From the NCBI RefSeq assembly GCF_003814705.1, contig NZ_RKRA01000001.1, positions 186,001 to 250,000 on the forward strand: a DNA stretch of 64,000 nucleotides, written 5' to 3'. This document shows, one piece after another, positions 29,832 to 42,220 of the stretch; position 1 is the first letter of the stretch; every line of letters starts with the position of its first letter. Made by a program: the position numbers and the translations under genes. This DNA is from Georgenia muralis (GTDB lineage: Bacteria; Actinomycetota; Actinomycetes; Actinomycetales; Actinomycetaceae). The notes under the pieces are model-generated. The model had not been told where the DNA came from, searched no databases, and saw nothing but the letters and a program-made list of their open reading frames with translations.

Positions 29832-31046
29832 GTGGGCAACAAGGCAGTCAGCTACGCAGGTCCGGGCAAGGTCGAGGTCATCGACATCGACTACCCGGTG
29901 TTCGAGCTCAAGGACGGACCGGGGGTCAACCCGGCCAACGTGGGCCGGAAGGTCAACCACGGAGCGATCCTCAAGGTGGTGTCCACGAACATCTGCGGCT
30001 CGGACCAGCACATGGTCCGGGGCCGCACGACCGCTCCCGAGGGGCTCGTGCTGGGTCACGAGATCACGGGCGAGGTGGTCGAGGTCGGCTCCGACGTGGA
30101 GTTCATCAAGGTCGGTGACCTGGTGTCCGTGCCGTTCAACATCGCGTGCGGTCGCTGCCGCAACTGCAAGGAGGGCAAGACCGGCATCTGCCTCAACGTC
30201 AACCCCGACCGGCCGGGCTCGGCCTACGGGTACGTGGACATGGGCGGCTGGGTCGGCGGCCAGGCGGAGTACGTCCTCGTGCCGTACGCCGACTGGAACC
30301 TGCTGAAGTTCCCCGACAAGGACCAGGCGATGGAGAAGATCCTCGACCTGACCATGCTCTCCGACATCTTCCCCACCGGCTTCCACGGCGCCTACACCGC
30401 GGGCACCAAGGTCGGCAGCACGGTCTACATCGCCGGCGCCGGGCCCGTGGGTCTCGCGGCGGCCACGTCGGCCCAGCTCCTCGGCGCCGCCGTCGTCATC
30501 GTCGGCGACCTCAACGAGGAGCGGCTGGCCCAGGCACGGGCGTTCGGCTGCGAGACGGTCGACGTCTCCAAGGGCGACCCGAAGGACCAGATCGAGCAGA
30601 TCCTCGGCGTGCCCGAGGTGGACTGCGCCGTCGACGCCGTCGGGTTCGAGGCGCGCGGGCACGGAGCCGGGTCGGCCAAGGAGGCCCCGGCCACCGTGCT
30701 CAACTCGATCATGGACATCACCGCGGCCGGCGGGGCGCTGGGCATCCCGGGCCTCTATGTCACCGGTGACCCCGGGGCGGTCGACGAGGCGGCCAAGCAC
30801 GGCACCCTGTCGATCAGCCTGGGCACGGGCTGGGCCAAGTCGCTGAGCTTCACCACCGGCCAGTGTCCGGTGATGCGCTACCACCGCGGCCTGATGATGG
30901 CGATCCTCCACGACAAGGTGCAGATCGCGAAGAACGTCCACGCGACGCCGATCCCGCTGGACCAGGCGCCGCAGGGCTACGCCGAGTTCGACTCCGGCGC
31001 GGCCAAGAAGTACGTCCTCGACCCGCACGGGCTCATCAAGGTCTGA
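29832..31046 (+). CDS. fdhA: Formaldehyde dehydrogenase, glutathione-independent (zinc MDR family)
   Basis: A 404-residue zinc alcohol dehydrogenase-type protein closest to Pseudomonas putida formaldehyde dehydrogenase, which oxidises formaldehyde with NAD+ without a thiol cofactor. Catalytic zinc: Cys55 in NICGSDQH and His76 in GHEITGEV. Structural zinc: Cys106, Cys109, Cys112 and Cys120. The nucleotide-binding GAGPVGLAAA follows. The long insert with GGWVGGQAEYVLVPYADWNLL and the NSIMDITAAGGALGIPGLY segment are specific to this family. Start GTG 29832 has AAGGAGG 7 nt upstream. Substrate could also be another aldehyde or a dismutation reaction. It ends at a terminator. Confidence 0.88.
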   Translation: MGNKAVSYAGPGKVEVIDIDYPVFELKDGPGVNPANVGRKVNHGAILKVVSTNICGSDQHMVRGRTTAPEGLVLGHEITGEVVEVGSDVEFIKVGDLVSVPFNIACGRCRNCKEGKTGICLNVNPDRPGSAYGYVDMGGWVGGQAEYVLVPYADWNLLKFPDKDQAMEKILDLTMLSDIFPTGFHGAYTAGTKVGSTVYIAGAGPVGLAAATSAQLLGAAVVIVGDLNEERLAQARAFGCETVDVSKGDPKDQIEQILGVPEVDCAVDAVGFEARGHGAGSAKEAPATVLNSIMDITAAGGALGIPGLYVTGDPGAVDEAAKHGTLSISLGTGWAKSLSFTTGQCPVMRYHRGLMMAILHDKVQIAKNVHATPIPLDQAPQGYAEFDSGAAKKYVLDPHGLIKV

Positions 31047-31058
31047 CGCGCGCCGCAC

Positions 31059-31093
31059 ACGGCCCCGACCGGCACACCGCCGGCCGGGGCCGT
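31059..31093. terminator. Bidirectional terminator between dehydrogenase and hydrolase
   Basis: ACGGCCCCGACCGGC (31059-31073) pairs with GCCGGCCGGGGCCGT (31079-31093) at 14 of 15 positions, with a 5-nt loop ACACC, between convergent genes. Confidence 0.8.
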
Positions 31094-31098
31094 CCCGT

Positions 31099-31905
31099 TC
31101 AGCGCTGCGCGGCCCGCTCGTGCAGCCGGTGCAGCGCGACGGCGACCTCCGCGGGCGCCTCGAGGGCGCTCATGTGGCCGGCCCGCGGGACGACCACGAC
31201 CTCGACGTCGGTGAGGGCGTGGGCCATCTCCTCGGCGGCCGCCTGCGGGCTCATCTCGTCCTCCGCGCCGCGCAGGACCAGTGCCGGGACGTCCAGGTCG
31301 CGCAGGACCGCCAGCCGGCCGGGCCTGTTGGCCATCGCGTGCTGCGCCCAGGCGATGCCGCCGGGGGGCGCCGCGGCCAGGGCGGCCCGCAGCCGCTCGA
31401 CGACCTCGGGCCGCTCGGCCAGCGTCGTCGGCCCGACCACCTTCTCCAGCATCGGCGCGACGGCGGACGAGCCCGCGGCCCCCAGGGCGGCCTCGGCCAC
31501 CTTGAGGCGGTTCCGGCGCGCCGTCTCGTCGTCGGCGCCGGCACGGGTGTCGAGGAGCCCGATGCCGGCGAGCAGGCCCCGGTGACGCTCGGCGAGGGCG
31601 AGGACGGCGTAGCCACCCATGGACAGCCCCGCGACGACGCCCCGGCCGATCCCGGCCCCGTCCAGCGCGGCCGCCACGGCGTCCGCGTACGTGGTCAGGG
31701 CCGGCCGGCGCGGGTGCCCGAGCGCCTCGGAGACGGCGCTGCCCGCGGGCGAGGAGCCGAAACCGGGGGCGTCGACGGTGACGACGCGGAGGTCGGGGAG
31801 GTGCGACACGACGTCGTCCCACATCGAGGAGTCGAGCGGGAAGCCGTGGAGCAGGACGAGGGGGAGGTCGGAGTCGGGGCCGTGGTGGTGCAGTGCCAGG
31901 CTCAT
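31099..31905 (-). CDS. Alpha/beta-fold hydrolase
   Basis: A 268-residue serine hydrolase. The oxyanion-hole segment is LVLLHGFPLDSSMW, the nucleophile elbow is GLSMGG, an acid lies near VLRGAEDEMSP, and the catalytic His is in PRAGHMSALEAP. These are typical of the large hydrolase_6 family that includes esterases, enol-lactone hydrolases and haloperoxidase-like enzymes; no substrate can be assigned. No signal peptide. Start ATG 31905 with a CATGCT box ending 6 nt upstream, possibly leaderless. It is the last of the long minus-strand run, after a 129-nt gap without notable features. Confidence 0.88.
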   Translation of the reverse strand: MSLALHHHGPDSDLPLVLLHGFPLDSSMWDDVVSHLPDLRVVTVDAPGFGSSPAGSAVSEALGHPRRPALTTYADAVAAALDGAGIGRGVVAGLSMGGYAVLALAERHRGLLAGIGLLDTRAGADDETARRNRLKVAEAALGAAGSSAVAPMLEKVVGPTTLAERPEVVERLRAALAAAPPGGIAWAQHAMANRPGRLAVLRDLDVPALVLRGAEDEMSPQAAAEEMAHALTDVEVVVVPRAGHMSALEAPAEVAVALHRLHERAAQR

Positions 31906-32034
31906 GTCCCGAGCATGGCACGGCCCGGCACCGTCGGCGCCCCCACTCCTGGGGCCGCCTGGTCGGTCCGCGACAGTCGGCCCTCGGACCCTGCGGTCCC
32001 CTCGACCCCGCGGTCCCCTCCGACCCTCGTGAGG

Positions 32035-32346
32035 TCAGCGGGTCGGCCGGCGCCGCTCCCGCGCCTGCCAGCAGGCCGCGTGCCAGTGCCGGCGGTCGTC
32101 CAGGCCGGCCTGGGCGCCGAGGAGGTGCTCCGTGGGCCAGGCCACGACGTGCGGCGTCCCCGGCGCGACGATCTGGTCGCACCCGGGACACCGGTAGCTC
32201 TTGTCCGACCCGCGCACGCGCCGCACGGCGAAGGTCTGCCCCCCGGGGCCCGACTCGCTGCGGGTCAGCCCACCGAGCCGGTCGGGGTCGAGCGGCACGT
32301 GCCCGTCCCCGTAGGGACGGCGCCGCGAGCGTCGGGAGGAGGGCAT
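32035..32346 (-). CDS. Small Cys/His zinc-finger-like protein
   Basis: A 103-residue basic protein. It has CPGC near residue 53, an APGTPHVVAWP segment, and a C-terminal HWHAACW, giving a Cys2-His/Cys set that could bind one zinc ion (treble-clef or HNH-like without the catalytic part). Such proteins are widespread in actinobacteria, often mislabelled ATP/GTP-binding. Its start ATG 32346 is one base after the beta-glucosidase stop, so it is probably translated from the same message. The longer open frame to 32604 is antisense-type shadow inside the glucosidase gene. Function unknown. Confidence 0.72.
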   Translation of the reverse strand: MPSSRRSRRRPYGDGHVPLDPDRLGGLTRSESGPGGQTFAVRRVRGSDKSYRCPGCDQIVAPGTPHVVAWPTEHLLGAQAGLDDRRHWHAACWQARERRRPTR

Positions 32347-32347
32347 C

Positions 32348-33760
32348 TCAGGCGGGCGGGCGCAGCACGCCGGAGCGGACCAGCTCGGAGTACCACCGCG
32401 CCGAGGCCTTGGGGGTGCGCTCCTGGGTCGCGTAGTCCACCCGCACGATGCCGAACCGCTTGGCGTAGCCGTACGCCCACTCGAAGTTGTCGAGGAGGGA
32501 CCACAGGAAGTAGCCGCGCACGTCCGCGCCGTCGTCGATCGCGCGCCCGACGGCGTCGATGTGCCGGTAGAGGTAGTCCTGCCGCTCGGGGTCCTGGACC
32601 GCACCGTCCGCGCCGACGGTGTCGTCGAAGGCCGCCCCGTTCTCCGTGATCATGAGCGGCAGCCCGTCGTAGGCGATCGTCAGGGCGGTGAGGAGCTCGT
32701 GCAGCCCCTCGGGCTCGATGTTCCAGCCCATCGCGGTGACCGGACCGCGCGGCGCCAGGAACTCCACCGTGTCGAGCCCGACCCAGGGGCTGGCGGCCGA
32801 GTCGCCGTGGCCGCCGGTGCCGGTGGGGCGCTCACCGGGACCGAGCCGGCGCACGTAGTTCGTGGAGTAGTAGTTGACCCCGAGCACGTCCAGGCGCTGG
32901 CGGATGAGGGCGAGGTCGCCCTCCTGGACGAACGACCAGTCGGTGACCGAGGACGTGAGCTCGCGCAGCTCGACGGGGTACGACCCGTCGAGCAGCGGGC
33001 CGAGGAAGATGTGGTTGCCGACGAGGTCGACCTCGTGCGCGGCCTCGAGGTCGGCGGCACGCTCGGGGTCGGCCGGCCGGGTGACGTGGAGGTTGAGGGC
33101 GATGGAGACGTTGGCGTCGTCGCCCAGCTCCTCGCGGATGGCCGCCGCGGCCAGGCCGTGCGCGAGGTTGAGGTGGTGCGCGGCGGCCAGGGCGGCCGCC
33201 GGGTCCGTGACGCCGGGGGCGTGGACGCCGGAGGCGTACCCGAGGTAGGCGCTGCACCAGGGTTCGTTCAGCGTCGTCCAGACCTCGACGAGGTCGCCGA
33301 GCTCGCGGGCCATCGCACGGGCGTACCCGGCGAAGGCGTAGGCCGTCTCCCGGTTGGTCCACCCGCCGGCGTCCTGGAGCTCCTGGGGCAGGTCCCAGTG
33401 GTAGAGCGTGACGACCGGGTTGATCCCCGCCGCGGCGAGCTCGCCCGCCAGGGCCCGGTAGAACCCGACGCCCTCGGGGTTGAGCGGCCCGCGCCCGCCG
33501 GGCTGCACCCGCGGCCACGAGATCGAGAAGCGGTAGGCGTCCAGGCCGAGCCCGGCCATGAGCGCGACGTCCTCGCGCCAGCGGTGGTAGTGGTCCACGG
33601 CGACGTCGCCCGTGTCGCCCTCGTGCGTGCGCCCCGGGGTGTGGGAGAAGGTGTCCCAGATCGAGGGCCCGCGGCCGCCCTCGGTCACCGCACCCTCGAT
33701 CTGGTAGGCCGCCGTGGCCGCCCCCCAGACGAAGTCCTCGGGGAACGTGCGCTCGCTCAT
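32348..33760 (-). CDS. Beta-glucosidase, GH1 family
   Basis: A 470-residue GH1 enzyme. The N-terminal signature is [15 protein letters not shown] (10-24), the acid/base is Glu166 in TLNEP, and the nucleophile is Glu373 in ITENG. The C-terminal [13 protein letters not shown] is the aglycone-site segment. It would hydrolyse beta-linked glucosides or cello-oligosaccharides in the cytosol (no signal peptide). Its ATG 33760 overlaps the nagA stop by 4 nt, tying a beta-glycosidase to amino-sugar catabolism; the real substrate could be a different beta-glycoside. No sugar transporter or regulator is adjacent. Confidence 0.94.
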   Translation of the reverse strand: MSERTFPEDFVWGAATAAYQIEGAVTEGGRGPSIWDTFSHTPGRTHEGDTGDVAVDHYHRWREDVALMAGLGLDAYRFSISWPRVQPGGRGPLNPEGVGFYRALAGELAAAGINPVVTLYHWDLPQELQDAGGWTNRETAYAFAGYARAMARELGDLVEVWTTLNEPWCSAYLGYASGVHAPGVTDPAAALAAAHHLNLAHGLAAAAIREELGDDANVSIALNLHVTRPADPERAADLEAAHEVDLVGNHIFLGPLLDGSYPVELRELTSSVTDWSFVQEGDLALIRQRLDVLGVNYYSTNYVRRLGPGERPTGTGGHGDSAASPWVGLDTVEFLAPRGPVTAMGWNIEPEGLHELLTALTIAYDGLPLMITENGAAFDDTVGADGAVQDPERQDYLYRHIDAVGRAIDDGADVRGYFLWSLLDNFEWAYGYAKRFGIVRVDYATQERTPKASARWYSELVRSGVLRPPA

Positions 33761-35007
33761 GTCGCTGGCCTCTCGTCGGTCGGTGGTGCGGGGGTCTGCG
33801 GGAGCGGCACCTCGACGCCGCCGCGCAGCACGCGCAGGGGGCGCAGGTCGGCGTCGGTGACGAGGACGTCGGCGCGGCGGCCCGCCTCGAGCGCGCCGAC
33901 GTCGTCCGCGCCGAGCACGGCTGCCGGACCCGCCGAGGCCATGTGGACGGCGTCGGCGAGGGGCACCCCGCCCGCGACGGTCGTGCGCACGACGTCCAGG
34001 AGGTGCGCGGTGCCCCCGGCGATGGCGCCGCCGTCGGTCAGGCGCGCGACGCCGCCCGAGACGGTGACGTCCTGCGAGCCCAGCCGGTAGCTGCCGTCGG
34101 CCATGCCCGCGGCCGCCATCGCGTCGGTGACGAGCACCGCGCCCTCGCGCCCGACGAGCTCGTGGACCTCCCGGACGAGCGCGGGGTGCAGGTGGGTGCC
34201 GTCGCCGATGAGCTCGACGACGGCGGAGCCGCGCCGGGCGGCGGCGAGGAACTCCCCCACCGGGCCGGGCTCGCGGTGGTGCCAGGGGTGCATGCCGTTG
34301 AACAGGTGCGTCACCGTCGCGCGGGGCGACCGCCCCCCGCCGGCGAGCAGCGCCGCGGACGCCGCGAGCGCGCCGCGCGTCTCCTCGGGCCCGGCGTCGG
34401 TGTGACCCCAGGACGGCAGCGCCCCGCCCGCCACGAGCCGTGCGGCGACGTCGAGGTTGCCGGCGTGCTCCGGTGCGAGCGTCATGGAGACCAGGTGCCC
34501 GCGAGCCAGCGCGAGCAGCTCCTCGGTCAGCTCGACGTCCGGCAGGGCGATGAGCGCGGGGTCCTGGGCCCCGCAGCGCACCGTGGACAGGAACGGGCCC
34601 TCGAGGTGGATCCCGGCGACCTGGCCGGCGTCGGCGAGGTCGGCGAGGAGCGCGACCCGCTCCCGCAGGGTGTGCGGGGCGGCCGTGACGAGGGAGGCCA
34701 CGAGCGTCGTGGTGCCGTGCCGCCGGTGCTCGGCGACGGCCCGGAGCGCCTCGTCGGCGTCGGTGGCGTCCGGGAAGGACGCTCCCCCGCCGCCGTGGCA
34801 GTGCAGGTCCACCAGGCCCGGCAGGACGAGGCCGCCGTCAGGGTCGGGCAGGGCCTCGCCCGCCGCGGCCAGCGCCGCCTCGGCCGCGCCGCGGCCGGCC
34901 GGGGTGGTGAGGTCGGCCACGAGCGCGATGCGGTCGCCGTCGAGGAGGACCACGCCGTCGTCGAGGACGCCGGTGGGGGTCACCACCCGCCCGCGCAGCA
35001 CAGTCAT
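33757..35007 (-). CDS. nagA: N-acetylglucosamine-6-phosphate deacetylase
   Basis: A 416-residue amidohydrolase that removes acetate from GlcNAc-6-phosphate. Metal/active-site motifs: DLHCHGGGG (His69, His71), [28 protein letters not shown] and the catalytic Asp in [10 protein letters not shown]. The C-terminal [13 protein letters not shown] completes the composite beta-sandwich. Start ATG 35007 is taken; the open frame continues to 35700 inside nucS as shadow. It lies 17 nt after nucS and overlaps the glucosidase start by 4 nt. No nagB is in the window. It probably serves peptidoglycan or chitin sugar recycling. Confidence 0.93.
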   Translation of the reverse strand: MTVLRGRVVTPTGVLDDGVVLLDGDRIALVADLTTPAGRGAAEAALAAAGEALPDPDGGLVLPGLVDLHCHGGGGASFPDATDADEALRAVAEHRRHGTTTLVASLVTAAPHTLRERVALLADLADAGQVAGIHLEGPFLSTVRCGAQDPALIALPDVELTEELLALARGHLVSMTLAPEHAGNLDVAARLVAGGALPSWGHTDAGPEETRGALAASAALLAGGGRSPRATVTHLFNGMHPWHHREPGPVGEFLAAARRGSAVVELIGDGTHLHPALVREVHELVGREGAVLVTDAMAAAGMADGSYRLGSQDVTVSGGVARLTDGGAIAGGTAHLLDVVRTTVAGGVPLADAVHMASAGPAAVLGADDVGALEAGRRADVLVTDADLRPLRVLRGGVEVPLPQTPAPPTDERPAT

Positions 35008-35024
35008 GGCCCTATCCAACACCG

Positions 35025-35720
35025 TCAGAACAGCCGCGAGCCCACGTCGTCCAGGCCGCGCATGGCGTCGTAGTCCAGGACGAGGCAGCGGATCCCCCGG
35101 TCGGTGGCCAGGACCCGGGCCTGGGGCTTGATCTCCTGGGCGGCGAAGACCCCCCGGACCGGGGCGAGGTGGGGGTCGCGGTTGAGCAGCTCGAGGTAGC
35201 GGGTGAGCTGCTCCACGCCGTCGATGTCGCCGCGCCGCTTGATCTCCACCGCCACGCTGGCGCCGGCGGGGTCCCTGGCCAGGATGTCGACGGGGCCGAT
35301 GGCCGTCGGGTACTCGCGCCGCACGAGCTGGTGGCCGGGGCCGAGAAGGGCGATCTGCTCGGCGAGGAGCTTCTGCAGGTGGGCCTCGACGCCGTCCTTG
35401 ACCAGGCCCGGGTCGACCCCGAGCTCGATGCTGTGGTCGGCGTGGACCTCGTGGACCCGCACGACCAGGCGGTCGTCGGTCTTGGCGTTCTGCACGGTCC
35501 AGACCTCGACGGCCCCGGCCGCGGCGTCCGGCCCGGCCGCCGCGGCGACGTCGAGCCGGCACGGTGGGCTCATCCAGTTCAGCGGCTTGTAGGAGCCGCC
35601 GTCGGAGTGGACGAGCACCGACCCGTCGGCCTTGACCATGAGCAGCCGGGTGGCGAGGGGCAGGTGGGCGTCCAGACGACCGGAGTAGTCCACGGAGCAC
35701 TTCGCGATGACGACACGCAC
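35025..35720 (-). CDS. nucS: Mismatch-specific endonuclease NucS/EndoMS
   Basis: A 231-residue nuclease that cuts both strands at mismatched bases, the core of MutS/L-independent mismatch repair in actinobacteria. The N-terminal half is the DNA-binding/dimer domain ([16 protein letters not shown]). The C-terminal half has the PD-(D/E)xK site: Asp145 in GPVDILA, Glu159 and Lys161 in VEIKRRG. It ends in SRLF, matching the C-terminal clamp-binding tail known for this family. Start GTG 35720. It is 28 nt after the DUF2550 gene, downstream of the ATP synthase operon as in other actinobacteria. No mutS or mutL is seen here. Confidence 0.95.
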   Translation of the reverse strand: MRVVIAKCSVDYSGRLDAHLPLATRLLMVKADGSVLVHSDGGSYKPLNWMSPPCRLDVAAAAGPDAAAGAVEVWTVQNAKTDDRLVVRVHEVHADHSIELGVDPGLVKDGVEAHLQKLLAEQIALLGPGHQLVRREYPTAIGPVDILARDPAGASVAVEIKRRGDIDGVEQLTRYLELLNRDPHLAPVRGVFAAQEIKPQARVLATDRGIRCLVLDYDAMRGLDDVGSRLF

Positions 35721-35748
35721 GGGGTGGAACCCTACCTTCCGGCGCCCC

Positions 35749-36165
35749 TCACGGACGCCCCTCGTTGGGCGGTGCGGCCTCCAGCCAGCTCACGAGGCCG
35801 GCCAGGGCCTGGTCGCCCATGGCGAGCTCGAGGTCCTCGCCCCGGTACCGGAACGCGACCTCGACCACCCTCACGCCGCGCGGGCCCGGCCCCCGGGGCC
35901 GGCGACCGACGATCTCCAGGTCGCGCCGCACGAAGCTGCGGGCCGGCCGGTGGGCGAGGGAGACGAGCCGGTGCCAGTCGAGGCGGCCCGAGCCGAAGAC
36001 GGCGATCCCCGACGTCCAGTCACGCTGCCCGGGCCGTCGCAGCGCGCACTCGAACGAGCCGACGCGCCGGCCGAGGTGGCGCACCCGCCCGGTGAGGGCG
36101 ATGACCGCCAGGACGACGAGGGCGAGCGCCGTGAGGATGCCCCACACGGCGCCCGCCCCTGACAA
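35749..36165 (-). CDS. DUF2550 family membrane-anchored protein
   Basis: A 138-residue protein with one N-terminal TM helix ([18 protein letters not shown]) followed by a basic cytosolic domain with [20 protein letters not shown] in part and a C-terminal [20 protein letters not shown]. This matches DUF2550, found right after atpC in most actinobacteria (Rv1312 position); its role is unknown. The start is TTG 36165, with AGGA about 6 nt upstream and 7 nt after atpC; GTG 36147 is a shorter option that would cut the protein just before the TM helix. Confidence 0.85.
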   Translation of the reverse strand: MSGAGAVWGILTALALVVLAVIALTGRVRHLGRRVGSFECALRRPGQRDWTSGIAVFGSGRLDWHRLVSLAHRPARSFVRRDLEIVGRRPRGPGPRGVRVVEVAFRYRGEDLELAMGDQALAGLVSWLEAAPPNEGRP

Positions 36166-36172
36166 CGTCGTC

Positions 36173-36436
36173 CTAGCTCGCCCGGTCGGCGGCGCTGTTG
36201 TCCACCACGACCGTCACGATGTCCTCGTCCACGGAGACGAACCCCTCGTGGACGTCGAGCGTGACGACCTGGCCGGAGGACGGGGTGATGCGCACCTTGC
36301 CCGGGCGCAGCACCGCGAGCACCGGCTGCCGGCCGGTGAGGATGCCCATGTCGCCGCCGGCGGCGGGCACGACGACGCTCGTCGCCTCGCCGCTCCACAG
36401 CGAGGCGTCCGTCGAGACGACCTCTACCTTCATCAT
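36173..36436 (-). CDS. atpC: ATP synthase epsilon subunit
   Basis: An 87-residue F1 epsilon subunit. The beta-sandwich domain is complete ([31 protein letters not shown] in parts, HEGFVSVDEDIVTVVVDN). The C-terminal helical hairpin, which inhibits rotation in longer homologues (about 120-140 residues), is missing. Short epsilon subunits are usual in this group. Start ATG 36436 or 36433. It follows atpD by 14 nt as the last subunit gene of the operon. Confidence 0.94.
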   Translation of the reverse strand: MMKVEVVSTDASLWSGEATSVVVPAAGGDMGILTGRQPVLAVLRPGKVRITPSSGQVVTLDVHEGFVSVDEDIVTVVVDNSAADRAS

Positions 36437-36450
36437 GTCGGTGCCCTCCG

Positions 36451-38846
<2,396 letters not shown>

Positions 38847-38848
38847 GG

Positions 38849-40489
38849 TCAGCCTCGCTTCGTCGAGACGATCTGCTCCTGCGCGCGCTCCGCCTCGACC
38901 TCGTCCCCGCCCAGCTCCGGCTCGGCGCCGAGCGGGTTGCCCGCGGCGTCGACGAAGCCCTTGCGGAAGTCCTCGACCGCGGCGCGCAGGGCGTCCTCGG
39001 TGTCGGACTCGAGCTTGCCGGTGGTGGCGATCGTGGTCAGGACGTCGGAGTGACGGCGCAGGTGGTCGAGCAGCTCGGCCTCGAACCGCGGGATGTCCTT
39101 GACCTCGACGTCGTCGAGGTACCCGTTGGTGCCGGTCCAGATCGAGGCGACCTGGTCCTCCACGTCGTACGGGGTGTACTGGGGCTGCTTGAGCAGCTCC
39201 ATGAGGCGCTCGCCGCGGATGAGCTGCTGGCGCGTCGTCGGGTCGAGGTCGGAGGCGAACATCGCGAACGCCGCCATGGACCGGTACTGCGCCAGGGTGA
39301 TCTTGAGCGTGCCGGAGACCTTCTTCATGGCCTTGATCTGGGCGTCACCGCCGACGCGGGAGACCGAGATGCCGACGTCGACGGCGGGACGCTGGTTGGC
39401 GTTGAACAGGTCGGACTGGAGGAAGATCTGCCCGTCCGTGATGGAGATGACGTTGGTCGGGATGTACGCCGAGACGTCGTTGGCCTTGGTCTCGATGAGC
39501 GGCAGGCCCGTCATCGAGCCGCCCCCGAGCTCGTCCGAGAGCTTCGCGCAGCGCTCGAGGAGGCGGGAGTGCAGGTAGAAGACGTCGCCGGGGTAGGCCT
39601 CACGGCCCGGCGGGCGGCGCAGGAGGAGGGAGACGGCGCGGTAGGCCTCGGCCTGCTTGGACAGGTCGTCGAAGACGATGAGGACGTGCTTGCCCTGGTA
39701 CATCCAGTGCTGGCCGATCGCCGAGCCGGTGTAGGGGGCGATGTACTTGAAGCCGGCCGGGTCGGACGCGGGCGCCGCGACGATCGTCGTGTACTCCAGC
39801 GCGCCGGCCTTCTCCAGGGTGGCTCGCACCGCGGCGATGGTCGAGCCCTTCTGGCCCACGGCGACGTAGATGCAGCGGACCTGCTTCTCCGGGTCGCCGG
39901 AGTCCCAGTTCGCCTTCTGGTTGAGGATCGTGTCCAGAGCGATGGCGCTCTTGCCGGTCTGGCGGTCGCCGATGATGAGCTGACGCTGGCCGCGGCCGAT
40001 GGGGATCATCGAGTCGATGGCCTTCAGGCCGGTCTGCAGCGGCTGGTGCACGCTCTTGCGCATCATGACGCCGGGTGCCTGGAGCTCCAGTGCGCGACGT
40101 CCCTCGACGCCGGTGATCTCGCCGAGGCCGTCCAGCGGCTGGCCGAGCGGGTCGATGACACGGCCGAGGTAGCCCTCGCCGACGGGCACCGAGAGCACCT
40201 CGCCGGTGCGGCGGACCTCCTGGCCCTCCTCGATGCCGGTGAAGGTGCCCAGCACGACGACACCGACCTCGCGCACGTCGAGGTTCATGGCCAGGCCGAG
40301 CGTGCCGTCCTCGAACCGCAGCAGCTCGTTCGCCATGGCACCGGGCAGGCCCTCGACCTGCGCGATGCCGTCACCGGCCAGAGTGACGTGGCCGACCTCT
40401 TCGCTCACGGCCTGGGCGGGCTCGTAGGAACTCACGAAGCTGTCCAGCGCGGCGCGGATCTCCTCCGGCCGGATCGTCAGCTCAGACAT
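38849..40489 (-). CDS. atpA: ATP synthase alpha subunit
   Basis: A 546-residue non-catalytic F1 subunit with P-loop GDRQTGKSA, the ATPase alpha signature [17 protein letters not shown], and the N-terminal beta barrel. The last ~30 residues are acidic ([17 protein letters not shown]). Start ATG 40489, 62 nt after atpH, the largest gap within the subunit genes. Nothing unusual otherwise. Confidence 0.97.
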   Translation of the reverse strand: MSELTIRPEEIRAALDSFVSSYEPAQAVSEEVGHVTLAGDGIAQVEGLPGAMANELLRFEDGTLGLAMNLDVREVGVVVLGTFTGIEEGQEVRRTGEVLSVPVGEGYLGRVIDPLGQPLDGLGEITGVEGRRALELQAPGVMMRKSVHQPLQTGLKAIDSMIPIGRGQRQLIIGDRQTGKSAIALDTILNQKANWDSGDPEKQVRCIYVAVGQKGSTIAAVRATLEKAGALEYTTIVAAPASDPAGFKYIAPYTGSAIGQHWMYQGKHVLIVFDDLSKQAEAYRAVSLLLRRPPGREAYPGDVFYLHSRLLERCAKLSDELGGGSMTGLPLIETKANDVSAYIPTNVISITDGQIFLQSDLFNANQRPAVDVGISVSRVGGDAQIKAMKKVSGTLKITLAQYRSMAAFAMFASDLDPTTRQQLIRGERLMELLKQPQYTPYDVEDQVASIWTGTNGYLDDVEVKDIPRFEAELLDHLRRHSDVLTTIATTGKLESDTEDALRAAVEDFRKGFVDAAGNPLGAEPELGGDEVEAERAQEQIVSTKRG

Positions 40490-40551
40490 CTGCTCTTCCT
40501 TCGTCTCTTGGCGACCGCGGTCGCGGTCCGTCAGTCATGGGTCGGTGAGGC

Positions 40552-41367
40552 TCAGCCGGCGACGCGGCGTCGGACCTCGGCGAGGCGGCTCGCCAGGGTG
40601 GCGTCGATGACGTCGTCGCCGACCTGCACACGCAGGCCGCCGACCACGGCCGGGTCGATCCCCACGTGCACCTGCACGGCACGGTCGTACCGGCGCCGCA
40701 GGATCGCGGCGAGGCGATCGATCTGCTCGCGGGTCAGCGGGACGGCCGAGGTGACCGAGGCCACCACGTGCTCGCGCCGGGCGGCGGCCAGCTCGGCCAC
40801 GCGTCGCAGGAGCGAGGGCACCGGCTGGCCCCGGGGGGCCCGGGCCGCACGGGCGGCGAGCATGGCCGTCTCCGGCGCCACCTTGCCCGCCAGGACGGTC
40901 TCGACGAGCTCGGCCCGGCGGGCCGGGTCGGCGTGCTTGTCCGACACCGCCAGGCGCAGCTCGCGCTCGTCGGTGAGGATCCGGGCGAGCCGGTAGGACT
41001 CGTCCTCGACGACGGCGAGGCGGCCCGCGCTCTCCGCGGCGGCCAGCACCGTGGTCACGGCGAGGGACTCCACCGCGTCCGCGAGGTCCGCGTCGGTGGA
41101 CCAGCGCTCGCGCACCAGCCCGCCGAGGAGGTCGACGACCTCCGGGTCGACCCGCGCGCCGAGGAGGTGCTGGACCAGACCGGCCTTGTCCTGGCCGGAC
41201 CGGGTGGGCTCGGTGAGCGCGCGACGCAACGAGGCGGAGCCGTCGAGCAGGTCGACGACGGCGAAGAGCTGCTCGCCGATGGCGACGCCCCGGCCGCCCA
41301 CCTGCCGCAGGACCGGCTCCCACCGCTCCCGTGCCTGGTCGAGCGCCGCCTGGCTGGACGCGCGCAT
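40552..41367 (-). CDS. atpH: ATP synthase delta subunit
   Basis: A 271-residue delta (OSCP) subunit, about 90 residues longer than the E. coli protein, as usual in actinobacteria where the N-terminus is extended. The C-terminal VASVTSAVPLTREQIDRLAAILRRRYDRAVQV in parts and GGLRVQVGDDVIDATLASRL are the OSCP signature. Start ATG 41367 overlaps the atpF stop by one base (TGATG); the preceding GTG would add one residue. Confidence 0.95.
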   Translation of the reverse strand: MRASSQAALDQARERWEPVLRQVGGRGVAIGEQLFAVVDLLDGSASLRRALTEPTRSGQDKAGLVQHLLGARVDPEVVDLLGGLVRERWSTDADLADAVESLAVTTVLAAAESAGRLAVVEDESYRLARILTDERELRLAVSDKHADPARRAELVETVLAGKVAPETAMLAARAARAPRGQPVPSLLRRVAELAAARREHVVASVTSAVPLTREQIDRLAAILRRRYDRAVQVHVGIDPAVVGGLRVQVGDDVIDATLASRLAEVRRRVAG

Positions 41368-41917
41368 CACGCCTCCCGCACCGGCGCCGGGGCCGTCTCG
41401 AGCTCGTCCAGGAAGCGGTCGATGACGCGGGACTGCAGGGCCTGGTCGGTCACCGACTCCCCGACGATCCGGGCTGCCAGCTCGGTGGCGAGCATGCCGA
41501 CGTCGGTGCGCAGCGAGATCTGTGCGGCCTGGCGGTCCGCCTCGATCTGGCGGGCGGCACCCTCGGTGACCCGGTCGGCCTCGGCCTGCGCCTTGTTCCG
41601 CGCCTCCGCGACGATGGCCTTGCCCTCGTCCTGCGCGTTGTCGCGGACCTCGGCGGCCTCACGGCGGGCCAGGGTCAGCTCCTCGGCGATGCGGGCCTCG
41701 GCCTCGGCCGCGGCCTGCTCCGCGCGCTCGGCGTGGGTCAGACCCGCCTCGATCTTGGCGGCGCGCTCGTCGAGGACCGCGGTCAGGCGCGGCACCGCGT
41801 ACTTCACGAGGAAGAACGCGATGATCGCGATCGCGACCAGCGACCAGACGATGTCGTAGGTGGCCGGGAGCAGCGGGTTCTGCGTCTCCGCGGCCAGCAC
41901 CAGGGCCGTGGGGGTCA

Positions 41918-41918
<1 letters not shown>
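41367..41918 (-). CDS. atpF: ATP synthase b subunit
   Basis: A 183-residue peripheral stalk protein: one N-terminal TM helix (YDIVWSLVAIAIIAFFLVKYAV in parts), then a long Ala/Glu/Arg helix (AEQAAAEAEARIAEELTLARREAAEVRDNAQ in parts). It is separate from delta, unlike the mycobacterial b-delta fusion. Start ATG 41918 overlaps the atpE stop by one base. Confidence 0.96.

Positions 41919-42220
<302 letters not shown>

Noticed and set aside
31906-32034. Small gene or RNA in the gap upstream of the hydrolase
   Set aside because: Sequence is low-complexity Cys/Pro-coding in every frame with no ribosome site, hairpin or promoter match.
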